Below are positions 1 to 7,701 of a stretch of DNA of 64,000 bases, piece by piece. Source of the stretch: Bacteroidota bacterium (lineage in GTDB: Bacteria; Bacteroidota; Bacteroidia; Bacteroidales; F082); assembly GCA_020444415.1 (NCBI GenBank), contig JAHLLA010000002.1:232627-296626 (forward strand), written 5' to 3'. Under the pieces are notes generated by a model. The model did not search any database and was not told the DNA's origin. It worked only from the letters and a program-made list of their open reading frames with translations. Every line of letters starts with the position of its first letter. Within the stretch, counting starts at the first letter, position 1. Position numbers and translations under genes: made by a program.

Positions 1-2004
1 CTGTATTTTGAACGTTTTATCAACCCGGCACGTACATCACCACCTGATTTCGATCTTGATTTCTCTTCCCGCGACCGCAACAAGATGACAAAATATCTTT
101 TTGATAAATATGGCTGGGACAAAACAGCGCTTGTGGGTACCTATATTACCTTCCAGTATAAATCCATGATCCGTGAGCTTGGGAAAGTATTTGGCTTGCC
201 TTCCAGCGATATTGAAAAACTACAGCGTACCAAAGACCTCAACAAACTGGATGACATCAGCAAACTCGTCATTACCTACAGCCATTACATTCACGGATTT
301 CCCAGCCATTTGAGTGTTCATTCCAGCGGCATCCTCATTTCAGAGGAACTGCTAAGCACCTACTCCGCTACTATTCTGCCCCCCAAAGGCTTTCCAACCG
401 TACATTTCAGCATGATTGAAGCTGAGGACATCGGCTATACCAAATTCGATATATTGGGGCAACGGGGTTTGAGTAAAATAGAAGATGCCGTAGCTATTGT
501 GAAGGAAAATATCGGGCAGGAAATCGACATCCACGACATTCCCAAATTTAAAAAAGACGAAAAAGTGAAGCAACTGCTAATGAAAGGCAAAACCATCGGT
601 TGTTTCTATGTGGAATCGCCTGCCATGCGTATGCTGCTCAGGAAATTGGAAGCCGATGACTACATCCGGCTGGTAGCAGCCAGTTCCATCATCCGTCCGG
701 GGGTAGCTAAAAGTGGCATGATGCGTGAATACATCCTGCGTTTCAGGGAAAAGGAGCGGAGGGAAGCCGCTCGTAAAGAGATCCCTGCATTCTACGATCT
801 GCTGGCAGAAACTTATGGCGTAATGGTTTACCAGGAAGATGTGATCAAAGTGGCCCATTACTTTGCAGGTCTTACGCTGGCAGAATCGGATGTGCTCCGC
901 AGGGGCATGTCGTGGAAATTCAAACAACGCAACGAATTTGGCAGGATCAGGGATAAGTTCTTTTCAAATTGTGAGGATAGAAACTACCCGAAACACCTGG
1001 TGGAAAGGGTCTGGACACAGATTGAGAGTTTTGCCAACTATGCATTTTCAAAAGGCCATTCTGCTTCCTATGCTGTTGAAAGCTACCAGGCACTCTACCT
1101 AAAAGCACATTTTCCATTGGAATATATGGTAGCCACCATCAATAATGGCGGTGGTTTTTACCATACAGAACTGTATGTACATGAAGCCCGCATGCATGGT
1201 GCTACGGTAGAGCCGCCCTGTGTAAATACAAGCGAAGCAAAAACCATTATCCGGGAAAAAACGATCTACCTGGGCCTGAGCATGCTGAAAAGCCTGGAAA
1301 CAAATACGACCGCAAGCTTATTGGCAGAACGATACCGAAACGGGCCTTTTCAAAATTTGCGCGATTTCCTCAAAAGAGTGCCTATCTCATTGGAGCAATT
1401 GTCCATCCTGATCAGAATTGATGCCTTCCGTTTCACCGGAAAACCAAAGAAGGAACTGATGTGGGATGCCCATTTCCTGCTGTCCAAAACAAAGAAAACC
1501 ACACCCGTCAAAACCTTGTTTTATGAAGCAGCAAAAGAATTTGTGATCCCGCCTTTGTATGCGCACACACTTGAAAGCGCCTATGATGAAATAGAACTTG
1601 TAGGCTTTCCGGTAGGTATTTCGCCATTTAAGTTGGTTGAAATGAACGGAGAAAGACATGTACCTGCCAGGAGGCTTCCAGAATTGGTCAACAGAAGGGT
1701 AGAGGTGATCGGTTACCTAATCCATGCAAAAAGAACGCGAACCACCAATGGAAAACAAATGACTTTTGGTACTTTTATCGATTATGAGGGTAACTGGATA
1801 GATACGGTACAGTTCCCGGAAATCACGGCAAGATACCCGTTTCGGGGTCCCGGTTGTTATAAAATAAAAGGTAAAGTAATTTCTGAATTTGGGTTTATAA
1901 GCATCGAGACATCAGAACTATACAGAATACCAACAATTAATATTGAAGAGCCTTCAACGAGGTTGAGGGTCAACGATAAGAAGACCGTAATGCTTACGTA
2001 CTGA
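1..2004 (+). CDS. dnaE: DNA polymerase III alpha subunit, DnaE-type, 5' end outside window
   Basis: C-family replicative or translesion DNA polymerase, catalytic subunit. The frame is open from base 1, so the ATG at 85 is internal and about 667 C-terminal residues are seen; by comparison with the family the PHP domain and about 380 residues lie upstream. The first visible residues carry the palm motif PDFDLDF with two catalytic aspartates, followed by fingers and thumb, a short HhH-like region and a C-terminal OB-fold (roughly residues 550-640: VEVIGYLIHAKRT and TFGTFIDYEGNW). It ends soon after the OB-fold, without the long tau-binding tail of the main replicative enzyme. This and the SRAP gene downstream suggest the second, SOS-associated DnaE that many Bacteroidota carry near dinB/imuB-like genes. 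The family is certain; the mutasome role is inferred from context. Confidence 0.9.
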   Translation: MYFERFINPARTSPPDFDLDFSSRDRNKMTKYLFDKYGWDKTALVGTYITFQYKSMIRELGKVFGLPSSDIEKLQRTKDLNKLDDISKLVITYSHYIHGFPSHLSVHSSGILISEELLSTYSATILPPKGFPTVHFSMIEAEDIGYTKFDILGQRGLSKIEDAVAIVKENIGQEIDIHDIPKFKKDEKVKQLLMKGKTIGCFYVESPAMRMLLRKLEADDYIRLVAASSIIRPGVAKSGMMREYILRFREKERREAARKEIPAFYDLLAETYGVMVYQEDVIKVAHYFAGLTLAESDVLRRGMSWKFKQRNEFGRIRDKFFSNCEDRNYPKHLVERVWTQIESFANYAFSKGHSASYAVESYQALYLKAHFPLEYMVATINNGGGFYHTELYVHEARMHGATVEPPCVNTSEAKTIIREKTIYLGLSMLKSLETNTTASLLAERYRNGPFQNLRDFLKRVPISLEQLSILIRIDAFRFTGKPKKELMWDAHFLLSKTKKTTPVKTLFYEAAKEFVIPPLYAHTLESAYDEIELVGFPVGISPFKLVEMNGERHVPARRLPELVNRRVEVIGYLIHAKRTRTTNGKQMTFGTFIDYEGNWIDTVQFPEITARYPFRGPGCYKIKGKVISEFGFISIETSELYRIPTINIEEPSTRLRVNDKKTVMLTY

Positions 2005-2040
2005 ATTAAAATCTCAAATGACAAAGAACAAAAAACAAAT

Positions 2041-2563
2041 AATAATCAATTGACCAAAAAGCAAATAACAAACCTTACGACCTGGAAGAAAGAACATTTC
2101 AATTTGCCAAAGAAATCAGGCTATTTGTAAAAACATTAGAAAAAAATATTGCAAATAATGAAGATATAAAACAACTTATTCGTTCATCTGGTTCTATTGG
2201 TGCAAATTATATTGAAGCTAATGAAGCATTAAGTAAAAAGGATTTCTCTTTCCGGGTCAAAATTTGCAGGAAAGAAGCCAAAGAAAGCGTTTACTGGTGT
2301 CGGTTGATCAAGGAAACTAATACATCACTAAATATTGAGACTGCGGAAAAATTAATTCAGGAAGCTATTGAACTAAAAAAAATATTTTCTGCAATAATTG
2401 AGAAATCTAAATAAGCGACTGTTCCTATTTAGAATTTAATTTTGGTGTTTATTAGGGCTTTACTATTTGATAATTGTATATTGACTATTAAATCATAAGA
2501 TTGATATTTTTAAATTTAATTATTGGAATTTATTTGTTATTTGAAATTTGTTTATTGATTATT
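2041..2563. mobile_element. Inverted-repeat element carrying a four-helix-bundle gene
   Basis: Imperfect terminal inverted repeats of about 32 nt bound this segment. The left arm (2041-2072) has AATAATCAAT then, 11 nt later, CAAATAACAAA. The right arm (2533-2563) has the exact complements TTTGTTATTTG, a 10-nt spacer and ATTGATTATT. Further in, the left flank is CAAA-rich and the right flank TTTG-rich. The only gene inside encodes a four-helix-bundle protein of the family found in 23S rRNA intervening sequences. There is no transposase. The arrangement suggests a small mobile or formerly mobile unit inserted between the polymerase and SRAP genes; mobility is inference. Confidence 0.5.
2049..2414 (+). 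CDS. Four-helix-bundle protein (S23 / 23S-IVS family), start codon lost or non-standard
   Basis: Open frame from 2046 to the TAA at 2412-2414. The protein begins KPYDLEERTFQFAKEIRLF and contains IRSSGSIGANYIEANEALS and ICRKEAKESVYWCRLI, the conserved core of the four-helix-bundle family encoded in 23S rRNA intervening sequences and related to the Avd accessory proteins of diversity-generating retroelements. Its molecular function is unknown. There is no ATG, GTG or TTG in frame ahead of the conserved core. The stop TAA at 2043-2045 closes the frame; ATT at 2049 is the only conceivable near-start, and the coordinate given here assumes it. An ATG at 2018 reads toward this frame but would need a one-base deletion to join it, so the 5' end may be frameshifted. 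The core itself is complete. Confidence 0.65.
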   Translation: MDQKANNKPYDLEERTFQFAKEIRLFVKTLEKNIANNEDIKQLIRSSGSIGANYIEANEALSKKDFSFRVKICRKEAKESVYWCRLIKETNTSLNIETAEKLIQEAIELKKIFSAIIEKSK

Positions 2564-2576
2564 AAATAGGGGAGTT

Positions 2577-3383
2577 ATGTGCGGACAATATGCCATCGTA
2601 AGTAAGATTGAAAAGATTGAAAAGCAATTCAATGTGGCTATGAAGGAAGGACTGGAATTTGAATCAAATAAGATCATTGTTCCAGGTGCTAAGGGCCTGG
2701 TGATCACAGATGAAAACCCACGAATTATCCAGGATTTTACTTTTGGATTTACACCTTCATGGGCTGATAAGCTTAAATACATCATCAATGCCCGGGCTGA
2801 AGGAGACCACAATAAAGAGAATTCACCGGATTACACTGGCGGTAAAGGTATTATCAACAAACCTTTTTTCAGAAAAGCAATACGTTCAAAACGATGCCTC
2901 GTTATTGCAGATAGTTTTATTGAAAGTACCGGCAAAAAAGAACTTAAAAAATCGTACAATGTATATCTTAAAGAACATGTGCGCCCAATTGCATTTGCGG
3001 GCATTTGGGATACATGGCAAAATAAGGACACAGGAGAAATCCATGACACATTTGCCATCATCACAACCCGCCCTAATCAGTTGATGCTAAAAATACCCCA
3101 CGACCGCATGCCCGTAATTCTTAAACCGTCCTTATTTTCAAGGTATTTAAGTGTAAAAAGTCCGTTGAGTGATATCACTGCCATGCTCGAACCGTATGAT
3201 GCCCGTGAAATGAACACCTATGAAATTGCCACTTCATTTTATCAGAAGAGAAATAATGCCCGCGAAGCCCTGCAGCCTCATAGTCAGCGATTGGACAAGG
3301 AATACGATGTGAAACTAAAGCAGCAACTTAAATTATTTGGTATGGGTGAATCACCATCCAGGGAGAAGAAGGATAATAGATAA
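2577..3383 (+). CDS. SOS response-associated peptidase (SRAP / YedK / HMCES family)
   Basis: SRAP proteins form a covalent thiazolidine link with abasic sites in single-stranded DNA through Cys2 after removal of Met1, shielding the lesion. The protein starts MCGQY, keeping the obligatory Cys2. It retains the Asn of the NAR motif (NARAEG, about residue 65), the Glu after CLVIADSF (about residue 115) and the catalytic His in PHDRMPVIL (about residue 177). The 268-residue length is normal for the family, with a charged C-terminal tail. It lies downstream of the DnaE-type polymerase in the same direction, consistent with a DNA damage cluster now interrupted by the inverted-repeat element. The start is fixed by the need for Cys2. 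No LexA-like operator was recognised. Confidence 0.92.
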   Translation: MCGQYAIVSKIEKIEKQFNVAMKEGLEFESNKIIVPGAKGLVITDENPRIIQDFTFGFTPSWADKLKYIINARAEGDHNKENSPDYTGGKGIINKPFFRKAIRSKRCLVIADSFIESTGKKELKKSYNVYLKEHVRPIAFAGIWDTWQNKDTGEIHDTFAIITTRPNQLMLKIPHDRMPVILKPSLFSRYLSVKSPLSDITAMLEPYDAREMNTYEIATSFYQKRNNAREALQPHSQRLDKEYDVKLKQQLKLFGMGESPSREKKDNR

Positions 3384-3437
3384 TTGTTGTTTGTTAGGCT
3401 CTATTGGTTAGAAATTGTAAATTCCGAATAGCGATAC

Positions 3438-3571
3438 CAAAAAGAAATATCAAATGACAAGCACCAAATTTCAAATAAATCACAATAATTCAAATTGCAA
3501 TTTACGAAACCGTTTCAAACATTTGAAGATTGGCTTTTGGTGATTATTTGATGTTTGAATATTGTTTTTTG
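3438..3571. repeat. Gene-less imperfect inverted-repeat element, similar in style to 2041-2563
   Basis: The gap between the SRAP gene and tex holds a CAAA-rich left arm and a TTTG-rich right arm. Left 3438-3454 is CAAAAAGAAATATCAAA; right 3554-3571 is TTTGAATATTGTTTTTTG, whose complement matches it with few differences. Weaker pairing continues inward to the centre near 3507-3520. No open frame of note lies inside. It resembles the flanks of the four-helix-bundle element 1 kb upstream with the gene missing, so it may be a deletion derivative. Confidence 0.4.
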
Positions 3572-3597
3572 ATGCTTAATTTATGAAAATTGCAGCT

Positions 3598-3646
3598 CAT
3601 CCGAATTTGCAATTCGGATGTAAAAGATCGGAGATTTAAAATCTCC
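3598..3646. repeat. Two-hairpin intergenic repeat (copy 1)
   Basis: A perfect 10-bp hairpin (CATCCGAATT, loop TGC, AATTCGGATG; 3598-3620) is joined by TAAAAGATC to a second hairpin (GGAGATTT/AAATCTCC, 3630-3646). A structurally similar two-hairpin unit with linker TAAATAAAGATC occurs in opposite orientation at 63928-63977. It lies 20 bp past the stop codon of tex and might also help end that transcript, though no U-run follows the stems. Confidence 0.55.
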
Positions 3647-3666
3647 TGGAAAGCAAGCCAAAAAAA

Positions 3667-5790
3667 TTACTCAAGTTCCTTCATTGAAAGACTGATCCTT
3701 TTCCGTGGCACATCAACATCCAGCACCTTCACTTTTACATGTTGGTTCAGGCTTACATAATCGGCCGGATTGCTGATATATTCATTGGCAAGATGAGAAA
3801 TATGCACCAAACCATCCTGTTTAACACCCACATCCACGAACGCTCCAAAATTGGTTATATTGGTAATGATGCCCGGTAATTCCATACCGATCTCCAGGTC
3901 GGTTACTTTATGGATGCCTTTTGCGAATTCAAATATTTCCGCTTTTTTCCGTGGATCCAGTCCGGGTTTTAACAATTCCTTCCTGATGTCATTCAGGGTG
4001 GCCAGACCTGTATCATTTGTGACAAATTGTGCAAAATCAAGCTTATTGATCACTTCTTTATTGCCAATCAGATCAGCGACGGAAAGTCCTGCATGTTTGG
4101 CAATTTTTTCAACAACAATATAACTCTCAGGATGTACGGCACTGTTATCCAATGGGTTCTTACCATTTTTGATCCGTAAAAAGCCGGCACACTGCTCAAA
4201 AGCTTTGCTGCCCATCCGTGGCACTTTTTCTAATGTTTTCCTGGATTCGAAGGTGCCATTTTCATTCCTGTAATCAATAATATTTTGTGCCAGTTGCGGC
4301 CCCAATCCAGATACATACCTCAGTAAATGTTTACTGGCCGTATTTACATCCACGCCCACCAGGTTTACACAACTTTCTACTACTGTATCGAGTGATTCTT
4401 TAAGTTGTTTCTGATCGACATCATGCTGGTACTGGCCGACACCAATGGATTTGGGTTCAATTTTCACCAGTTCGGCCAATGGATCCATAAGCCGCCTACC
4501 GATGGAAACTGACCCCCTGACAGTTACGTCATAATCAGGAAATTCTTCCCGTGCTTCGGGTGAAGCTGAATAAATGGAAGCACCAGCTTCATTTACGATA
4601 AACACCAGTACATCATCCCTGAACCGTATCCTGCGTACCAGGTTTTCAGTTTCACGTCCGGCGGTGCCATTGCCAATAGCAATCGCCTCAATATTGTATT
4701 GCTGTACCAGGGTATTGATCTTGCTCATGGCCGGACCAGACTGCGATTGAGGCGGGTGGGGATAAATGGTATCATTATGTAACAATTGCCCGTTTTCATC
4801 CAGGCATACAATCTTACAGCCTGTACGAAAACCCGGATCAATGGCCAAAATCCGTTTCTCACCAAGGGGTGCGGTTAAAAGTAGTTGTTTCAGGTTTTCA
4901 GCAAAGACTTTAATGGCATCTGTATCCGCTTTTTCTTTTGATGATGCGGCGAATTCATTTTCAATGGATGGGGAGAGGAGCCGCTTGTAACTATCCTTGA
5001 CAGCAAGTTCTACTTGACCGTTCATATCATTGCGGATAAAGAAACGATTCAGCCTTTCCAGCGCATATTCCTCAGGAGGTCTGATATTGACTTTCAAATA
5101 TCCTTCCTTTTCACCCCGCCGGATGGCCAGCAAACGATGTGATTTGCATCGGGCTAATTTTTCTTCATATGCAAAATAGTCGCTGTAGTTTTGCGCTTCC
5201 TCTTCCTTGCCTTTTACAACTTTCGCTGCAATAATCGCCTGGTTTTCAAAAAGCTGCCGGATCATCACCCTTGCTTTTTTGTTTTCGTTGATCCATTCGG
5301 CTATAATATCACGTGCACCCTGCAAAGCCGCATCTACCGAGTCAACATTTCCTTTCACAAATGAAGCTGCTCTTTCATTTATATTGGCTTCACGCTGCGC
5401 CATGATAATCTTTGCCAGGGGTTCCAAACCATTTTCCCTGGCTGCATCTGCTTTCGTTTTTCGTTTTTGTTTGTAAGGCAGATACAGGTCTTCTAATTCA
5501 GCTGCATCGTAAGAACTTTGTATGGCTGATTTTAACTCATTCGTTAGTTTTCCTTGTTCCTTTATGGCTTCCAGAATGGTTTCTTTCCGGCTTTCAATTT
5601 TTAATAATTTGTCGTTTACCGACTTTATTTGCCCGATTTGCACTTCGTCAAGGCTACCGGTAACTTCTTTCCTGTAACGGGCTATGAAAGGAATGGTATC
5701 ATTTTCTGAAAGCAATGACAATGTTTTTTCAACCTGCGGAACAGAAATACCGGTTTCTGCTGATATTAAAGGAATTAGGGTAGGGAACAT
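3667..5790 (-). CDS. tex: Tex family transcription accessory / RNA-binding protein
   Basis: Homologue of Tex, a conserved nucleic-acid-binding protein (bacterial relative of Spt6) of the cytoplasm. The 707-residue length is typical. Visible in order are the helical Tex N-terminal region (1-200), the YqgF/RNase H-like domain (about 320-450, with ILAIDPGFRTGCKIVCLDE and AIAIGNGTAGRETE), the helix-hairpin-helix segment (about 495-560: VNLVGVDVNTAS, LGPQLAQNIIDYR) and a C-terminal S1 domain (about 635-705: GIITNITNFGAFVDVGV, GLVHISHLA). It is transcribed alone on the minus strand, between the repeat region and the divergent cold-shock gene. Identification is firm. Confidence 0.95.
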   Translation of the reverse strand: MFPTLIPLISAETGISVPQVEKTLSLLSENDTIPFIARYRKEVTGSLDEVQIGQIKSVNDKLLKIESRKETILEAIKEQGKLTNELKSAIQSSYDAAELEDLYLPYKQKRKTKADAARENGLEPLAKIIMAQREANINERAASFVKGNVDSVDAALQGARDIIAEWINENKKARVMIRQLFENQAIIAAKVVKGKEEEAQNYSDYFAYEEKLARCKSHRLLAIRRGEKEGYLKVNIRPPEEYALERLNRFFIRNDMNGQVELAVKDSYKRLLSPSIENEFAASSKEKADTDAIKVFAENLKQLLLTAPLGEKRILAIDPGFRTGCKIVCLDENGQLLHNDTIYPHPPQSQSGPAMSKINTLVQQYNIEAIAIGNGTAGRETENLVRRIRFRDDVLVFIVNEAGASIYSASPEAREEFPDYDVTVRGSVSIGRRLMDPLAELVKIEPKSIGVGQYQHDVDQKQLKESLDTVVESCVNLVGVDVNTASKHLLRYVSGLGPQLAQNIIDYRNENGTFESRKTLEKVPRMGSKAFEQCAGFLRIKNGKNPLDNSAVHPESYIVVEKIAKHAGLSVADLIGNKEVINKLDFAQFVTNDTGLATLNDIRKELLKPGLDPRKKAEIFEFAKGIHKVTDLEIGMELPGIITNITNFGAFVDVGVKQDGLVHISHLANEYISNPADYVSLNQHVKVKVLDVDVPRKRISLSMKELE

Positions 5791-5955
5791 GTGATCTTTA
5801 ATTTGTCGTAAATGTAGCCATTCTATAGCAAAAGCCTTGTAAAATCAATTATTTATCTCACTATTCTATACTCAACGTGGTCTCTAAATCACTGAAAATG
5901 TTATGCTTTAAATTATTTATTTTCATATTTTTATCAACTGCATGTATAAAAGCTT

Positions 5956-6117
5956 TACTTTCGCCACAGTTATTAACAGAATAGTATCTGAGTATATAAG
6001 TTCCCTTCAAGAAAAAATTTCCCTACACTTTTTAGTTTAGCCGAACCATTTGATCGAAAAGTTACTTGCAACGCAGCACTATTCAAACACATTAAATTAT
6101 TTTTAAATTTTAAGTAA
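5956..6117 (+). promoter_or_regulatory. Probable promoter element and long leader of the cold-shock gene
   Basis: The 327-bp gap between tex and the cold-shock gene has no convincing ORF. TACTTTCG at 5956-5963 resembles the Bacteroidota -7 element TAnnTTTG; an identical TACTTTCG lies upstream of gyrA. If used, the mRNA would have a leader of about 145 nt, in line with the long leaders of cspA-type mRNAs in other bacteria. No clear -33 box is present. Confidence 0.3.
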
Positions 6118-6309
6118 ATGAAAGAAGGAACAGTAAAATTTTTCAACAGATCCAAAGGATTTGGTTTTATCGAGCCAGCAGATAAAGGTGCTGACATTTT
6201 TGTACACCAAAACGGACTGATTGACGAAATTCAAGAAAACGACAAAGTTAAATTTGACGTTGAACAAGGAAAAAAAGGCTTAAACGCCATCAATGTTGAG
6301 GTTATTTAA
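6118..6309 (+). CDS. Cold-shock domain protein (CspA family)
   Basis: A 63-residue single cold-shock domain, a small OB-fold that binds single-stranded RNA and DNA and acts as an RNA chaperone. RNP1 is KGFGFIEP (about residues 13-20) and RNP2 is DIFVHQNGL (about 26-34); the aromatic residues of both are present. The start KEGTVKFFNRSKGFGFI is the usual family start (many members have KGTVKFFN). It is a single-gene transcript with a strong terminator directly downstream and a long leader upstream. Several paralogues are usual in a genome, so no numbered symbol is given. Confidence 0.95.
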   Translation: MKEGTVKFFNRSKGFGFIEPADKGADIFVHQNGLIDEIQENDKVKFDVEQGKKGLNAINVEVI

Positions 6310-6334
6310 TTAACCCATATAAAATTGAAAACTT

Positions 6335-6362
6335 AAAGCTACCCGTAAGGGTGGCTTTTTTT
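6335..6362 (+). terminator. Rho-independent terminator of the cold-shock gene
   Basis: Stem AGCTACCC (6337-6344), loop GTAA, stem GGGTGGCT (6349-6356) with one T-G pair, followed by an eight-T run. It starts 27 bp after the stop codon of the cold-shock gene. Confidence 0.88.
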
Positions 6363-6428
6363 GTTATGGGATTTCCATACAAATTGTCTTATAATTTATA
6401 TTATGTTAAATAGTAATTGTAAAATATA

Positions 6429-6459
6429 AGGGAAGCAATTAAAACTACTTCCCTTTTTA
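6429..6459 (-). terminator. Terminator of the gyrA-TPR transcript (probably bidirectional)
   Basis: Perfect 7-bp stem AGGGAAG (6429-6435) / CTTCCCT (6448-6454) with a 12-nt loop, T-rich on both sides. It sits immediately past the stop of the minus-strand TPR gene and after the cold-shock terminator, so it can serve either strand. Confidence 0.7.
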
Positions 6460-6462
6460 TTT

Positions 6463-7596
6463 TTATTGCTGGTTCAATTTTTCCAACTTTTCGTCCATTT
6501 TTAATCGTGCGTAGGTTTCTTTCAGCGCAGAAATAGTCGGCGTATCGTCCGGTTTAATTTCCAGTGCTTTCTCTAAATATGGAACGGCTTTGGCCAGATT
6601 CTCATTGGCTTTCTCTGTCAATGCTGCGTATTCATCCACTTTATCAAGTGGCAAGTCATTGGCTTCAGCCTGAATTTCGGCCGCTTTATTCACATATACA
6701 GCACCCATGTTATAATAAGCTTCAAAAAAGTCGGGGTTTAAATCTGCCGCTTTCTGATAATATTTCTCAGCTTCCGGGATATTACCTTTGTCGTCGTAAG
6801 TTTTTCCCAGTAAGAAGAAAAGATTTGAATTTTCAGGGTCTTGCTCAATAGCTTCCAGCAGGCTTTTCTGTAATTTTTCATTCTCGCCTCTTTCGAGATA
6901 CAGTTGTGCTTCTTCAAGCAGCAAACTCAGCTCGTTTGGAAAACGTTCCCTACCTTGTTCCAGAATTTCCTGGGCACGCACCGTGTCTCCCATTTGCTTA
7001 ACGGCCCTGTTATAAAACATATAAACGCGGGGCTCTTCAAAGTCGGCTTCAACACATTTGGCCAGGTATTCTGCAGATGCTTCGGGATTATCACCCAATA
7101 CTCCAGCCATACCAATATTAAAAGCGGCAACGGTATCCAGTCGTCCATCAACTTCAGCAATATTATAAGCTATTTTAAAATTATCAATGGCTGCCTGGTA
7201 ATCACCATCCTGAAACGCAAGTCCACCTTCCCTGTAAAACTGGTTGGTCAGATTGGCCAGGTAGATGGATATTTCATCGCTAAACTGGCCTTTTTCATCA
7301 TATTTTTTAGCTTTTTGAAGCGCTTCATATGATTTCATGGCAGCGTCAGGTTCATTCAAAAGCTCAGCCACAGAAGGCTCTGCAGCAATCTTGTAATAAA
7401 TTTCTCCTGCATACAGCCATGTTTTGGCATCGTGCATTGTTTTTTCGTGTTGGGTAGCTTCGTCAATGGCCTCTTTTGCTTTAGCCAACTCGCCATTTTG
7501 GCTATACATATAGGCACTTGTTCTTTTATTCTTCTGGGCATAACCTCCTAGACTGATCAGGATGCTAAGTCCAACTAAAACTACTATTTTTTTCAT
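6463..7596 (-). CDS. Exported tetratricopeptide-repeat protein
   Basis: A 377-residue protein with an N-terminal signal peptide (MKKIVVLVGLSILISLGGYAQ, cleavage likely after the Ala of GGYA). The rest consists of TPR-type helical pairs, for example AVKQMGDTVRAQEILEQG, NSNLFFLLGKTYDDKGNIPE and FFEAYYNMGAVYVNKAAEI. It probably acts as a periplasmic scaffold for protein-protein contacts; no catalytic motif is seen. It is placed 105 bp after gyrA on the same strand, a pairing I recall from other Bacteroidota, so cotranscription is possible. The partner is unknown. Confidence 0.85.
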   Translation of the reverse strand: MKKIVVLVGLSILISLGGYAQKNKRTSAYMYSQNGELAKAKEAIDEATQHEKTMHDAKTWLYAGEIYYKIAAEPSVAELLNEPDAAMKSYEALQKAKKYDEKGQFSDEISIYLANLTNQFYREGGLAFQDGDYQAAIDNFKIAYNIAEVDGRLDTVAAFNIGMAGVLGDNPEASAEYLAKCVEADFEEPRVYMFYNRAVKQMGDTVRAQEILEQGRERFPNELSLLLEEAQLYLERGENEKLQKSLLEAIEQDPENSNLFFLLGKTYDDKGNIPEAEKYYQKAADLNPDFFEAYYNMGAVYVNKAAEIQAEANDLPLDKVDEYAALTEKANENLAKAVPYLEKALEIKPDDTPTISALKETYARLKMDEKLEKLNQQ

Positions 7597-7701
7597 TATT
7601 TAAAGATTTAATTTGTTTGCAAAGATATTCAATTACCATAATTATGCCATAGTTGGGCATATTTATAAAGCTTATAAATATCAGTGTCTTAACTAAGTGT
7701 T

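Noticed and set aside
5973..6197. Minus-strand 74-codon frame across the cold-shock gene start
   Set aside because: It overlaps the cold-shock coding region and its leader, has no family resemblance, and the plus-strand gene is certain.
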